Below are positions 1-6,842 of a stretch of DNA of 12,611 bases, piece by piece. How positions within the stretch are numbered: the first letter of the stretch is position 1; every line of letters starts with the position of its first letter. Under the pieces are notes generated by a model. That model made no database searches, had not been told where the DNA came from, and saw nothing but the letters and a program-made list of their open reading frames with translations. Origin of the DNA: an uncultured Bacilli bacterium (GTDB lineage Bacteria > Bacillota_I > Bacilli_A > RF39 > UBA660); contig CAKOYC010000017.1 of the NCBI GenBank assembly GCA_934130265.1, positions 1-12,611 of the forward strand. Reading direction: 5' to 3'. The position numbers and the translations under genes are program-made.

Positions 1-126
1 AGGAAAAATTGTAAATTAGACCTGTTATACCCTGTCAATTTAGTAAATTGAAGGAGCAATTTAATAAATCTTCTTATCAAACATACTGGAAAATACAAAA
101 TCTCCTTTTAAAAGTAGAAATTTAAA
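1..126. other. Left-edge intergenic stretch, no gene assigned
   Basis: No convincing gene is seen. The plus strand is open in one frame from base 1 to a TGA at 49-51 (16 codons), which could be the tail of a gene entering from the left, but nothing in it is recognisable. CAATTT (36-41), AAATTG (45-50) and CAATTT (57-62) can form two mutually exclusive hairpins. A minus-strand heptapeptide frame at 61-84 resembles the start of the 160-aa gene further right. Confidence 0.3.
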
Positions 127-152
127 AAAGTGAACTTTTTTCAGTCCACTTT
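127..152 (-). terminator. Intrinsic terminator of the ABC exporter operon
   Basis: On the minus strand AAAGTGGAC and GTTCACTTT form a 9-bp stem with one G-U pair around an 8-nt loop. The stem runs into further T residues, then AAATTT. The stem begins inside the stop codon of the permease gene, so transcription of the operon should end right here. A smaller nested hairpin (AAAAAAG-TTCA-CTTTTTT) lies in the same place. Confidence 0.75.
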
Positions 153-2541
153 ATTCATTAGCTTTTAAACTACTAACCATATCAATATTATCAACCCTTT
201 TAGCTAAATACTTAGAAACCAGGTAAGATACTAGATATGTTCCAATACTAGCTACTAAATAAGTCCAAAATTCAATATGAACACCAAAATCAAAATTATC
301 ATCTAGACAAACTTTAAATAAGTAAGAAGTTAGAAAGTAACCAGCTGGTAAACCAATAATGATAGAGATAATAGTAATAATACTATTTTGCATCATGAAT
401 ATCTTCTTAATCTTCTTATCAGAAAAACCAAGTACTTTTAAAGTAGCGAATTGATATTCCTTTTCTCCAAAAGATAAGATACTCATATTATAGATAATTA
501 CAACACCTAGTAAAACTGCAAAAACAATTATTATAATTATCATTTGTCGCATCATAGAAAGCATATTAGTAATAGAATCTTTTAATTCATTGATATTTTG
601 AATTATTTCAACACCTTTAATACTTTTAGTCTTTACTAAATTCTTATTAGTATAAATAGCATCAGGTTTGTAATTAATACCTAGACTTTCTATATACTTA
701 CTAGTAGCCGATAATCCTTGTACTTGGGGATCTTTATAAAATCCTACTATCTTAGATTTATAGTATTTCTTATCACCATAGATATGCCAAGTAATAGTAT
801 CTCCTAATTTTAGGTTATTACTATCTCTAAACTTATAAGTTACATAAACGCCATCATCTTTTGTTAATTTAATAAATTTATATTTATTATCAATAAATCT
901 AATATAGTTATTAACTTGATCAACAAATATTGTATTATTAGTCTTTTTACCATTAGCATCTTTTATTTCTATATTTAAAGTTTTACTAGTATTATTTCCA
1001 TACTTATCAGTTAGCTCATTTAATCTTTCATTAGAAATATCATCTTTTAAAGAAAGTTTATAATTAAAATTATAAAGATCATCAAATTGTAGTTTAATAA
1101 AGTAATTCATACTGTTAAGCATCCCTAAAGCACATACTATTAAAGTACAACAACCAACTATCCCAATAACTCCTGTTACTGTTCTAAATTTATTTCTTAA
1201 GACATCCCTTAGATTCCACTTACTAGCAAATCCTAATTTTTTAAAAATACCTTTAGTAGTAATATTTAAACTCTTATTATTTACTTTTGGTAAGCTTATT
1301 CTTAAACTATCAGCTGGTCTTTTCTTTAGTTCTTTGTAACAAGTAATAAAAGTTATTAAACTTACTACTAAAACAGTAAGTAAAGCTACTAAATAGGTAG
1401 AGTTATTTATAAATACTTTTCCATTTGGCATTTCAAAGAAAGACATCTCTATTCCTAAGAAAGTACTACCTAAAAAATATCTTCCTAATAGTATTCCTAG
1501 TATTGCTCCTAAAATGGATATATAAAAGCCATAACTTATATAGTGTTTAGTTATCTTAAGTTTAGAAAATCCTAAAGCTTTTAAAGTACCAATTTGTAGT
1601 TTTTGATTCTTAACCACTCTAGTCATTGTTGTTATAACAGATAGTAAAGCGATAAATAAGAATAAGGAAGAAAATATACCAACATAAGCTTTTCCCTCAT
1701 CAATTTCTCCTTGATACATTTGGTAACTAGCACTATCTTCTATTTTTAGAGTAGCAAGAGAGTTATCTATATTATCATCGATTTCATTCTTTACTTTATC
1801 TACATTACTCTTTTTATTAACATCAACCATTATATAGTTAAAAGGTACATAATCTAGATAATTAAAATCACTATTTAATTTAGCAAAAGTCTCATCGTCT
1901 ATCTCTTTATTTAGCTTTTCACTAAATTCACTCTTCATTTTGTCTTTGACATAATCTTCTAGTTCATCAATAGACATGTAAACAAAACCATAAGTCTTAT
2001 GATTAGGCATTAACTGAGAAGCATCTTTTACATCATAAACATGATCTGGTACATAAATAAGACCAAGAACTTTTTCTTTAAAGGTATAATCTTCATACTT
2101 AAAAGAAAGAGTATCCCCTACTTTTAAGTTATTTTCTTTGGCATAAAAGTAATCTAACCAAAGACCTTTTTTATCTTTAGAAAACTTAGAACCTTCTTTT
2201 ACATAAAACTTACTTATCTTATTAGAAGAGATAAAAGATACTAAGTAAGACTTATCATCATTCTTGCTATCAGTCATATTAACAACTAGCTTTTCTTCAG
2301 CATTAACTACATCTTCTATATCTTTTATTTTTTCTACATCATGGGTTTTAAAAGATGACCCTAAAACATTTATATCTTGAAGATTATTCTCAGTATAAAA
2401 TCTATCTGCTGTATATTTCATACCATCCATATATGCTTCTATACCAGAAAAGACCATAACTCCAATTGTTATCATTAAAAGTATAGTAATAAACTGTGAC
2501 TTATTATTTAAAATGTCACGTATCATTTTTCGTCTTAACAT
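151..2541 (-). CDS. FtsX/MacB-type ABC transporter permease (large, two FtsX modules)
   Basis: This is the membrane subunit of an ABC exporter of the FtsX/MacB/LolC class. Such pumps move peptides, lipids or antimicrobials outward, or drive extracytoplasmic work, using the ATPase encoded just upstream. Numbering from the GTG three codons upstream of the chosen start, a first membrane helix lies near 18-40 and is followed by a long external domain (about 45-285). A first FtsX module has helices near 290-313, 336-359 and 387-408. A further helix at 458-480 opens a second external domain (about 485-660), and a final FtsX module has helices near 667-692, 720-744 and 762-782. A GTLKALGFS-like loop motif occurs twice (about 321-329 and 702-710), marking the two repeated modules. 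I chose the ATG at 2541, 2 nt after the ATPase stop and preceded by GAGTGG. A GTG at 2550 would add three residues and overlap the ATPase. The length, near 800 aa, is usual for this class. The substrate is unknown. Confidence 0.9.
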   Translation of the reverse strand: MLRRKMIRDILNNKSQFITILLMITIGVMVFSGIEAYMDGMKYTADRFYTENNLQDINVLGSSFKTHDVEKIKDIEDVVNAEEKLVVNMTDSKNDDKSYLVSFISSNKISKFYVKEGSKFSKDKKGLWLDYFYAKENNLKVGDTLSFKYEDYTFKEKVLGLIYVPDHVYDVKDASQLMPNHKTYGFVYMSIDELEDYVKDKMKSEFSEKLNKEIDDETFAKLNSDFNYLDYVPFNYIMVDVNKKSNVDKVKNEIDDNIDNSLATLKIEDSASYQMYQGEIDEGKAYVGIFSSLFLFIALLSVITTMTRVVKNQKLQIGTLKALGFSKLKITKHYISYGFYISILGAILGILLGRYFLGSTFLGIEMSFFEMPNGKVFINNSTYLVALLTVLVVSLITFITCYKELKKRPADSLRISLPKVNNKSLNITTKGIFKKLGFASKWNLRDVLRNKFRTVTGVIGIVGCCTLIVCALGMLNSMNYFIKLQFDDLYNFNYKLSLKDDISNERLNELTDKYGNNTSKTLNIEIKDANGKKTNNTIFVDQVNNYIRFIDNKYKFIKLTKDDGVYVTYKFRDSNNLKLGDTITWHIYGDKKYYKSKIVGFYKDPQVQGLSATSKYIESLGINYKPDAIYTNKNLVKTKSIKGVEIIQNINELKDSITNMLSMMRQMIIIIIVFAVLLGVVIIYNMSILSFGEKEYQFATLKVLGFSDKKIKKIFMMQNSIITIISIIIGLPAGYFLTSYLFKVCLDDNFDFGVHIEFWTYLVASIGTYLVSYLVSKYLAKRVDNIDMVSSLKANE

Positions 2542-2543
2542 AT

Positions 2544-3254
2544 TTACCACTCTACTTCATCAATGTTTTTTGGATGTTTATTTACAGTAACTGACTCTAA
2601 TTTACCATTCTTTAGTCTTATTACTCGGTTAGCTATTTCAGCAATTAAAGAGTTGTGAGTAACTATAATAACTGTGTTTTCTCCATTATTGGCATCACAC
2701 TGTTTCTTTAAAAGTTTCAGTACTTCTACTCCCGTTTTAGAATCAAGGGCTCCGGTTGGTTCATCAGCTAGAATAATGCTTGGATCTTTATAAGTTGCTC
2801 TAGCAATAGAGACTCTTTGTTGTTCTCCCCCTGATAACTGATTAGGAAATTTATTAGCATGTTTTTCTAGTCCTACTTCTTTTAGTATCTTCTTAGCACT
2901 TTTTTTAGTCTTTACAATATCCCTAACTAACTCGACGTTTTCTAAAACAGTAAGTGTTGGTAAAATATTATAAAACTGAAAGATAAACCCTACTTTTTCT
3001 GCCCTATACTTAGTAAGACGACTATCACTATAGTCTGATATTACATCATTATCTACTATAATCTTACCACTAGTAACCTTATCCATTCCTCCTAAAAGAT
3101 TTAGTAAGGTAGACTTACCAGCTCCTGATGGTCCAAGTATTACAACGAATTCTCCTTTAGGAATAGAGAAACTAACACCATCTAAGGCTTTAAAGTTCAC
3201 ATCCCCTACTTCGTAGCTTTTAACTACATTTTGAAATTTAATTTGTTCTTCCAT
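2544..3254 (-). CDS. ABC transporter ATP-binding protein (LolD/MacB-like)
   Basis: This is the cytoplasmic ATPase that powers the adjacent FtsX-type permease. All catalytic motifs are intact: Walker A GPSGAGKS (41-48), Q-loop Gln93, signature LSGGEQQR (140-147), Walker B ILADEP (161-166), D-loop ALDS (169-172) and H-loop His200. The 236-aa length and the ADEPTGALDS segment are typical of the MacB/LolD/FtsE branch that pairs with FtsX permeases. The ATG at 3254 is preceded by GAGAGGTG at good spacing. It is first in a two-gene operon with the permease 2 nt downstream, and is read from a consensus promoter inside the divergent tetR spacer. An operator-like repeat over the predicted transcription start suggests repression by the neighbouring TetR protein. 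Confidence 0.93.
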   Translation of the reverse strand: MEEQIKFQNVVKSYEVGDVNFKALDGVSFSIPKGEFVVILGPSGAGKSTLLNLLGGMDKVTSGKIIVDNDVISDYSDSRLTKYRAEKVGFIFQFYNILPTLTVLENVELVRDIVKTKKSAKKILKEVGLEKHANKFPNQLSGGEQQRVSIARATYKDPSIILADEPTGALDSKTGVEVLKLLKKQCDANNGENTVIIVTHNSLIAEIANRVIRLKNGKLESVTVNKHPKNIDEVEW

Positions 3255-3268
3255 AAAACACCTCTCAT

Positions 3269-3288
3269 ATATGAATTATATTTCATAT
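3269..3288. promoter_or_regulatory. Operator-like inverted repeat, copy 1 (at the exporter transcription start)
   Basis: ATATGAA-TTATAT-TTCATAT has perfect 7-bp arms and a 6-bp spacer. It sits over the predicted +1 of the exporter promoter. A near-identical copy at 3327-3346 has the same spacer length. Size and symmetry fit a TetR dimer site, and the divergent TetR gene is the obvious candidate ligand-responsive repressor (inference). Confidence 0.65.
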
Positions 3289-3292
3289 TTAG

Positions 3293-3321
3293 ATTATAAT
3301 TCTAATTATTTAGTCCGTCAA
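3293..3321 (-). promoter_or_regulatory. Promoter of the ABC exporter operon
   Basis: On the minus strand TTGACG (3316-3321) and TATAAT (3293-3298) are separated by exactly 17 nt, one base short of the full sigma-A consensus. The predicted start of transcription is near 3286, inside the perfect inverted repeat 3269-3288. Confidence 0.75.
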
Positions 3322-3326
3322 CAAAA

Positions 3327-3346
3327 ATATGAATATTTGTTCACAT
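3327..3346. promoter_or_regulatory. Operator-like inverted repeat, copy 2 (at the tetR -35 box)
   Basis: ATATGAA-TATTTG-TTCACAT matches copy 1 at 13 of 14 arm positions with the same 6-bp spacer, 58 bp away. Its right arm contains the tetR -35 box TTCACA (3340-3345), so binding here would block tetR transcription, which fits autorepression. Confidence 0.6.
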
Positions 3347-3368
3347 TTTCTTTTAAGTATTGTATAAT
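3340..3368 (+). promoter_or_regulatory. Promoter of the tetR gene
   Basis: TTCACA (3340-3345) and TATAAT (3363-3368) are 17 nt apart. The -35 box is shared with the second operator-like repeat. Transcription would start close to 3375, giving a leader of about 14 nt that just contains the GGAAG ribosome-binding site. Confidence 0.75.
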
Positions 3369-3388
3369 TAATATTGGAAGTGATAACA

Positions 3389-3997
3389 ATGAGTGAAATA
3401 AGAATACCTACTCAAAAAAGATCGATTGAAAAAAGAAATAAAATCATTGAAAAAGGTTTTGAATTAATGTGTAATAATGGTTACTATAATACTACCACTA
3501 GTGATATAGCCAAATATGCCAATGTCTCAACCGGAATCATCTATCAGTATTTTAATGATAAAAAAGAAATATTTTTAGAAGGTGTTAAATGTTATACCGA
3601 TAAGATAATGTTTCCTACTATTTCTTTAATAGATGAAAATAAAAAACTGCCTAATAATCTAGCTAGCTTCTTTAAAGAAATAATTACTATTAATAAAAAG
3701 CAACATACCTCAACTAAAAAAGCCCATCAAGAGCTTACCTCAATGGAACATTTAGATGATGATGTAGAAAAGATATTTAAAGAGAAGGAACTTATTCTTA
3801 CAGATAAGTTATATAATCTATTTTTAAACAATGGTTATGGAAAGAAAAACCTAAAAGAAAAGATTCATATCATTGTTAACCTTATTGATAGCTTAGCTCA
3901 TGAAGAAGCTTATCATAAACATCCAAATTTTGATTATGATAAGATGGAAGAGATTGTTATCAAGATGATTATAGACACATTAAAAGATAGTCAATAA
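3389..3997 (+). CDS. TetR/AcrR-family transcriptional repressor
   Basis: This is a dimeric DNA-binding repressor that should respond to a small-molecule ligand. The N-terminal domain is textbook: a first helix (KRNKIIEKGFELM, about 15-27), then the HTH at about 35-57 with DIAKYANVSTGIIYQYF and the following NDKKEIF, as in AcrR/QacR. The rest (about 65-202) is the variable ligand-binding and dimer domain and gives no substrate clue. I chose the ATG at 3389, which has GGAAG 8 nt upstream. A TTG at 3374 would overlap the predicted transcription start. It is divergent from the ABC exporter operon and separated from it by two matching inverted repeats, so control of the exporter and of itself is the likely role. 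The gene ends inside a hairpin shared with the convergent stomatin gene. Confidence 0.92.
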   Translation: MSEIRIPTQKRSIEKRNKIIEKGFELMCNNGYYNTTTSDIAKYANVSTGIIYQYFNDKKEIFLEGVKCYTDKIMFPTISLIDENKKLPNNLASFFKEIITINKKQHTSTKKAHQELTSMEHLDDDVEKIFKEKELILTDKLYNLFLNNGYGKKNLKEKIHIIVNLIDSLAHEEAYHKHPNFDYDKMEEIVIKMIIDTLKDSQ

Positions 3998-4007
3998 TGG
4001 CTATCTT
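3984..4007. terminator. Bidirectional terminator between tetR and the stomatin gene
   Basis: AAGATAGTC (3984-3992) and GGCTATCTT (3999-4007) form a 9-bp stem with one G-U pair and the loop AATAAT. The tetR TAA lies in the loop and the last stem bases belong to the stomatin stop. The plus side is followed by a T-rich run (ATTTATTATCTTTTT) and the minus side by TTTAATG. It serves both convergent genes. Confidence 0.65.
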
Positions 4008-4896
4008 ATTTATTATCTTTTTCTTCTTTAATTGTTTCTTTTAAAATAGAACCAGTTGTTACTAAATTTTGTAAATCACTTGGAACAATTATCTTAGTCG
4101 CTGTACCATTAGCTACTTTAACCATAGCTTCATAGCTTCTTAGTTTTAATACTGCTTCATCTGCTTTTGCTGCTTTAATTAGTTTAATACCTTCAGCTTC
4201 AGCTTCTTTTACTTTCATAATAGCTTCAGCTTTACCTTCAGCTTCTCTAATTTCTGCTTCTTTTTTAGCATCTGCTCTTAGAATAGTACTTTCTTTTTCT
4301 CCTTCAGCAATTAAAACAGCTGCTTTCTTCTCACCTTCTGCTTGAAGAATTTTCTCACGTCTTTCACGTTCTGCTCGCATTTGTTTTTCCATTGCTTCTT
4401 GAATATCTCTAGGTGGTAAAATATTTTTAACTTCAACACGATTAACTTTTATACCCCAAGGATCAGTTGCTTCATCTAGAATTGATCGCATTTTAGAATT
4501 AATTATATCTCTTGATGTCAATGTTTGATCAAGTTCTAATTCTCCGATAATATTTCTAAGGGTTGTAGCAGTTAAATTTTCAATAGCATTTATAGGATTT
4601 TCTACTCCATAAGTATATAATTTAGGATCAGTTATTTGAAAATAAACAACCGTATCTATTTGCATCGTAACATTATCTTTAGTAATAACTGGTTGTGGAG
4701 CAAAATCTTTTACTATTTCTTTTAAAGTTACTGTATTAGCAACTCTATCAATAAAAGGAATTACATAGTGTGGACCTGTTCCTAAAGTAGCATTATAACT
4801 ACCAAGACGTTCTACTACCTTTGCTTCTGATTGTGGTATTACTTTGATTCCTAGTATTACTATCACTAGAATAATTATTAAAATTATAAATAACAT
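4006..4896 (-). CDS. SPFH/stomatin (band 7) membrane protein
   Basis: This is a stomatin/QmcA/paraslipin-type SPFH protein, a membrane-anchored scaffold that forms large rings and organises membrane microdomains and proteolysis. An N-terminal membrane helix (2-19) is followed by the SPFH domain, recognisable from VIPQSEAKVVERLG (19-32), GPHYVIPFIDRV (41-52) and TLRNIIGELELDQTLTSRD (112-130). A long Ala/Glu/Lys-rich coiled coil (about 165-250) contains the AEGE and EAEG repeats typical of the family. The C-terminus ends in a variable Lys/Glu-rich tail. The length of 296 aa is normal. The ATG at 4896 has GGAGAG upstream and lies 4 nt after the nfeD-like stop, so the two are translationally coupled. 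The NfeD-SPFH pairing is a widely conserved operon, which supports both calls. The exact paralogue is not decided. Confidence 0.92.
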   Translation of the reverse strand: MLFIILIIILVIVILGIKVIPQSEAKVVERLGSYNATLGTGPHYVIPFIDRVANTVTLKEIVKDFAPQPVITKDNVTMQIDTVVYFQITDPKLYTYGVENPINAIENLTATTLRNIIGELELDQTLTSRDIINSKMRSILDEATDPWGIKVNRVEVKNILPPRDIQEAMEKQMRAERERREKILQAEGEKKAAVLIAEGEKESTILRADAKKEAEIREAEGKAEAIMKVKEAEAEGIKLIKAAKADEAVLKLRSYEAMVKVANGTATKIIVPSDLQNLVTTGSILKETIKEEKDNK

Positions 4897-4900
4897 ATTA

Positions 4901-5320
4901 TCACTCTCCTATTTTCTCTACCTTGAGTTTAACCCCATCAATAGATAATATTTTTACTTTTTCATCCTTTTTTATTTCAGTATTACTATATGCACTCCAT
5001 CTTTTTCCAAGAACTTTTACTTCCCCAATTTTATCTTGTTTAATATCTTCTGTTACAATCCCAATCTTATTAATTACCATATCAAGATTAGTAGCTTCTA
5101 CCTTCTTAACTTTAAGTCTACCTATTATTGGTTTAGTTAATATTATAAGAAGAAAAGAACTTATAATAAAAGTGATAATATCTAACACTATATTACTAAA
5201 ACTAACTTCTACTACTAAAGCTAATAATGCTCCAAAAGCAAACCAAATAGTTACTAAATTAATAGTTAATAATTCAGTAATAATTAAGACTATAAAGATA
5301 ATTAACCATAGAAAACACAC
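4901..5320 (-). CDS. NfeD-like membrane protein (short form)
   Basis: This is a short NfeD-family protein, the usual operon partner of SPFH proteins. Two or three hydrophobic helices (about 2-20, 24-38 and 45-62) lead to a C-terminal OB-fold-like domain (about 78-137), with GIVTEDI, GEVKVLGKRWSAYS and KVKILSIDGVKLKVE as its strand-rich segments. The pattern G-x-V-x-V-x-G-x-x-W is typical of NfeD. It lacks the N-terminal serine-protease domain of long NfeD, as expected for the about 140-aa class. The start is GTG at 5320, chosen for the near-perfect AAGGAGGT site 7 nt upstream. The stop is 4 nt before the stomatin gene. No good promoter is visible in the 47 nt behind the 302-aa gene, so read-through from that gene is possible. 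Confidence 0.88.
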   Translation of the reverse strand: MCFLWLIIFIVLIITELLTINLVTIWFAFGALLALVVEVSFSNIVLDIITFIISSFLLIILTKPIIGRLKVKKVEATNLDMVINKIGIVTEDIKQDKIGEVKVLGKRWSAYSNTEIKKDEKVKILSIDGVKLKVEKIGE

Positions 5321-5367
5321 AATACTTACCTCCTTGATTTAATAATACTATATTTTATTAATAATTA

Positions 5368-6276
5368 CTACTGTTTTATTTGAGTTTTTTTGTAACACTT
5401 ATTACTAGTTTTACTTTTCTCTTTCACTTGTTTTAAAGCTTCATACAGTGTAGCATTATAAAAAGGTATATTATTGTCTTTTAGATTACTAACTGCTTCT
5501 TCTAAATCTTTTTTATTATAAGATATACTTTTACCTTCTAAATAGAAGTTAGCTGTATAAATAGATGTCTTTCTCTTCATACTTTCTATTCTAAAAGAAT
5601 TAACTCCAATAAACAAATTATTATGGATAGTCATATACTGATTTATTAATTTACTAGCATTTATCCTTTCGAATCTAGAAGCCATATTAGCTATTAAAAA
5701 TGGTGAAATACCATACTTTTGATAATGATTATATAAATTATATATTTCGTTTTCTAAATGACATCTTTTCATTTCTTTAGCCACTTCACTAGCAGAATTA
5801 ATAATAAAAATAATAAATTTCTTACTTGTAGCTTTACATTTTTCATTAACTTCAATTGTTAAATTATCATCTATTTCTGTACATAATTTTCTATAGAAAG
5901 CAAAATCCTTTTCACTAATTCCTGCACTATTACAGAATTTTTTAATTGTTGTACTATCTGTTTCAAGAAAAGTTCTCATAGCTTTAACAGCTTCTTCTCC
6001 ATATTTTCCGATATTATAATCTAATTTAGCTTTTTGCATTTTTTCTGTTACTATTTTATTTTTAGTCTTTTGGCTTTCTCTTATCTCTTTTTCTTTAGCC
6101 TTAACAATCATTGCTAGTTTTTGATTTTCCCTAGCTATATCAAATAAAGCCAATTGCTTTTCTAAAGACAAACCATATTCTTCTTTAATATAAGACCGAA
6201 AAGTTCCAATACTATCAAAATCACTATTTTTAAATATTTCAATTAATCGACTAGCTTCATTAAGTATTAGCTTCAT
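5368..6276 (-). CDS. Hypothetical protein, mostly helical, possible HTH; may be the 3' part of a split gene
   Basis: I do not recognise this family. The 302-aa protein is charged and helical throughout, with no signal peptide or membrane helix, so it should be cytoplasmic. Residues 48-90 are Lys/Glu-rich and likely coiled coil. Residues 108-131 (TTIKKFCNSAGISEKDFAFYRKL) have the spacing of a helix-turn-helix, which would fit DNA or protein binding. Residues 185-215 and 255-285 are further helical pairs. The ATG at 6276 lies 17 nt inside the 160-aa gene and has only a weak AAAGAG upstream. A 10-bp direct repeat (AATGAAGCTA) straddles the overlap, and removing 16 nt there would fuse both ORFs into one of about 457 codons. 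The two are therefore either a coupled pair or one broken gene. Confidence 0.6.
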   Translation of the reverse strand: MKLILNEASRLIEIFKNSDFDSIGTFRSYIKEEYGLSLEKQLALFDIARENQKLAMIVKAKEKEIRESQKTKNKIVTEKMQKAKLDYNIGKYGEEAVKAMRTFLETDSTTIKKFCNSAGISEKDFAFYRKLCTEIDDNLTIEVNEKCKATSKKFIIFIINSASEVAKEMKRCHLENEIYNLYNHYQKYGISPFLIANMASRFERINASKLINQYMTIHNNLFIGVNSFRIESMKRKTSIYTANFYLEGKSISYNKKDLEEAVSNLKDNNIPFYNATLYEALKQVKEKSKTSNKCYKKTQIKQ

Positions 6277-6742
6277 TTATTGCTCTTTCTCTATCTCTTT
6301 CTACATTTAATATATTATCTATAGAATCTTTAAATATATCTTGATTATTAACTCTTAAGAAATCACAAACGGCTTTGAATTTAATATAATCTTCTTCTTT
6401 TATAAACTTTTTAACATAGCTTCCCATTGTATAATTAGATTTACTTGCTAAAGTATAAACATCAGGACTTAATCTTTCAAATGTTTCCTTGGAATAAATA
6501 TTTTCAACTTCTTTAATTACTGTTTTTTCTTTTTCTAACATTTTAGAAAAATATGCCTTTGCACTATTAGTTTCTAGCAAATAAGGAATATATGGAGCAA
6601 ATTTAGTTAACTCTCTAGATTCTGTAAAACTTCCTACTAGATTTATAAAAGAATAAATATCAAAATCACTATTATCAGAAAAAGGCTTATTTCTTTTCAT
6701 TTGTTCTTCTATTTGTTTTATATATATATTCTTATCAAACAT
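6260..6742 (-). CDS. Hypothetical protein, helical; may be the 5' part of a split gene
   Basis: I do not recognise this family. The 160 residues are helical and charged, with no membrane or export signal. A segment at about 104-130 (YTMGSYVKKF, then KFKAVCDFLR) has a rhythm like the HTH-like segment of the following 302-aa protein, which may mean the two share a repeated module; this is by eye only. The ATG at 6742 is well supported by GGAAAGGGG 6 nt upstream and by a strong promoter. The last codons (ERAINEANT) overlap the start of the next gene in another frame, and the NEA tripeptide is read again there as LNEAS. This suggests that the protein once continued. Confidence 0.6.
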   Translation of the reverse strand: MFDKNIYIKQIEEQMKRNKPFSDNSDFDIYSFINLVGSFTESRELTKFAPYIPYLLETNSAKAYFSKMLEKEKTVIKEVENIYSKETFERLSPDVYTLASKSNYTMGSYVKKFIKEEDYIKFKAVCDFLRVNNQDIFKDSIDNILNVERDRERAINEANT

Positions 6743-6769
6743 AATTTACCCCTTTCCAAAGTAAGGCAG

Positions 6770-6798
6770 ATTATAACAAACAAAAAACACTTAGTCAA
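6770..6798 (-). promoter_or_regulatory. Promoter of the 160/302-aa operon
   Basis: On the minus strand TTGACT (6793-6798) and TATAAT (6770-6775) are 17 nt apart, an almost perfect sigma-A promoter. The start of transcription near 6763 gives a leader of about 20 nt containing GGAAAGGGG. The promoter lies directly behind the terminator of the 796-aa gene, so the two units are separate. Confidence 0.78.
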
Positions 6799-6813
6799 TC
6801 AACACAAACAACA

Positions 6814-6833
6814 AAAAGAGCCTTAGCTCTTTT
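6814..6833 (-). terminator. Intrinsic terminator of the 796-aa gene
   Basis: AAAAGAGC and GCTCTTTT form a perfect 8-bp stem with a 4-nt loop, starting 10 nt after the stop codon. On the minus strand the stem runs into TTTTTGTTGTTTG, a good U-rich tail. Confidence 0.85.
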
Positions 6834-6842
6834 ATAAAAATG

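Noticed and set aside
1..51. Possible 3' end of a plus-strand gene entering from the left
   Set aside because: Only 16 codons, in AT-rich DNA where such a run arises by chance; no recognisable motif.
3320..3341. Alternative inverted repeat AACAAA...TTTGTT in the tetR spacer
   Set aside because: Its arms are imperfect and it occurs once, whereas ATATGAA-N6-TTCAYAT occurs twice at meaningful places.
4923..5342. 139-codon open frame on plus opposite the nfeD-like gene
   Set aside because: It is the antisense of a clear NfeD-family protein, has no ribosome-binding site and gives a low-complexity product.
5321..5367. Promoter for the nfeD-like gene
   Set aside because: TATTAT and TATAGT occur, but no acceptable -35 box lies at 16-18 nt.
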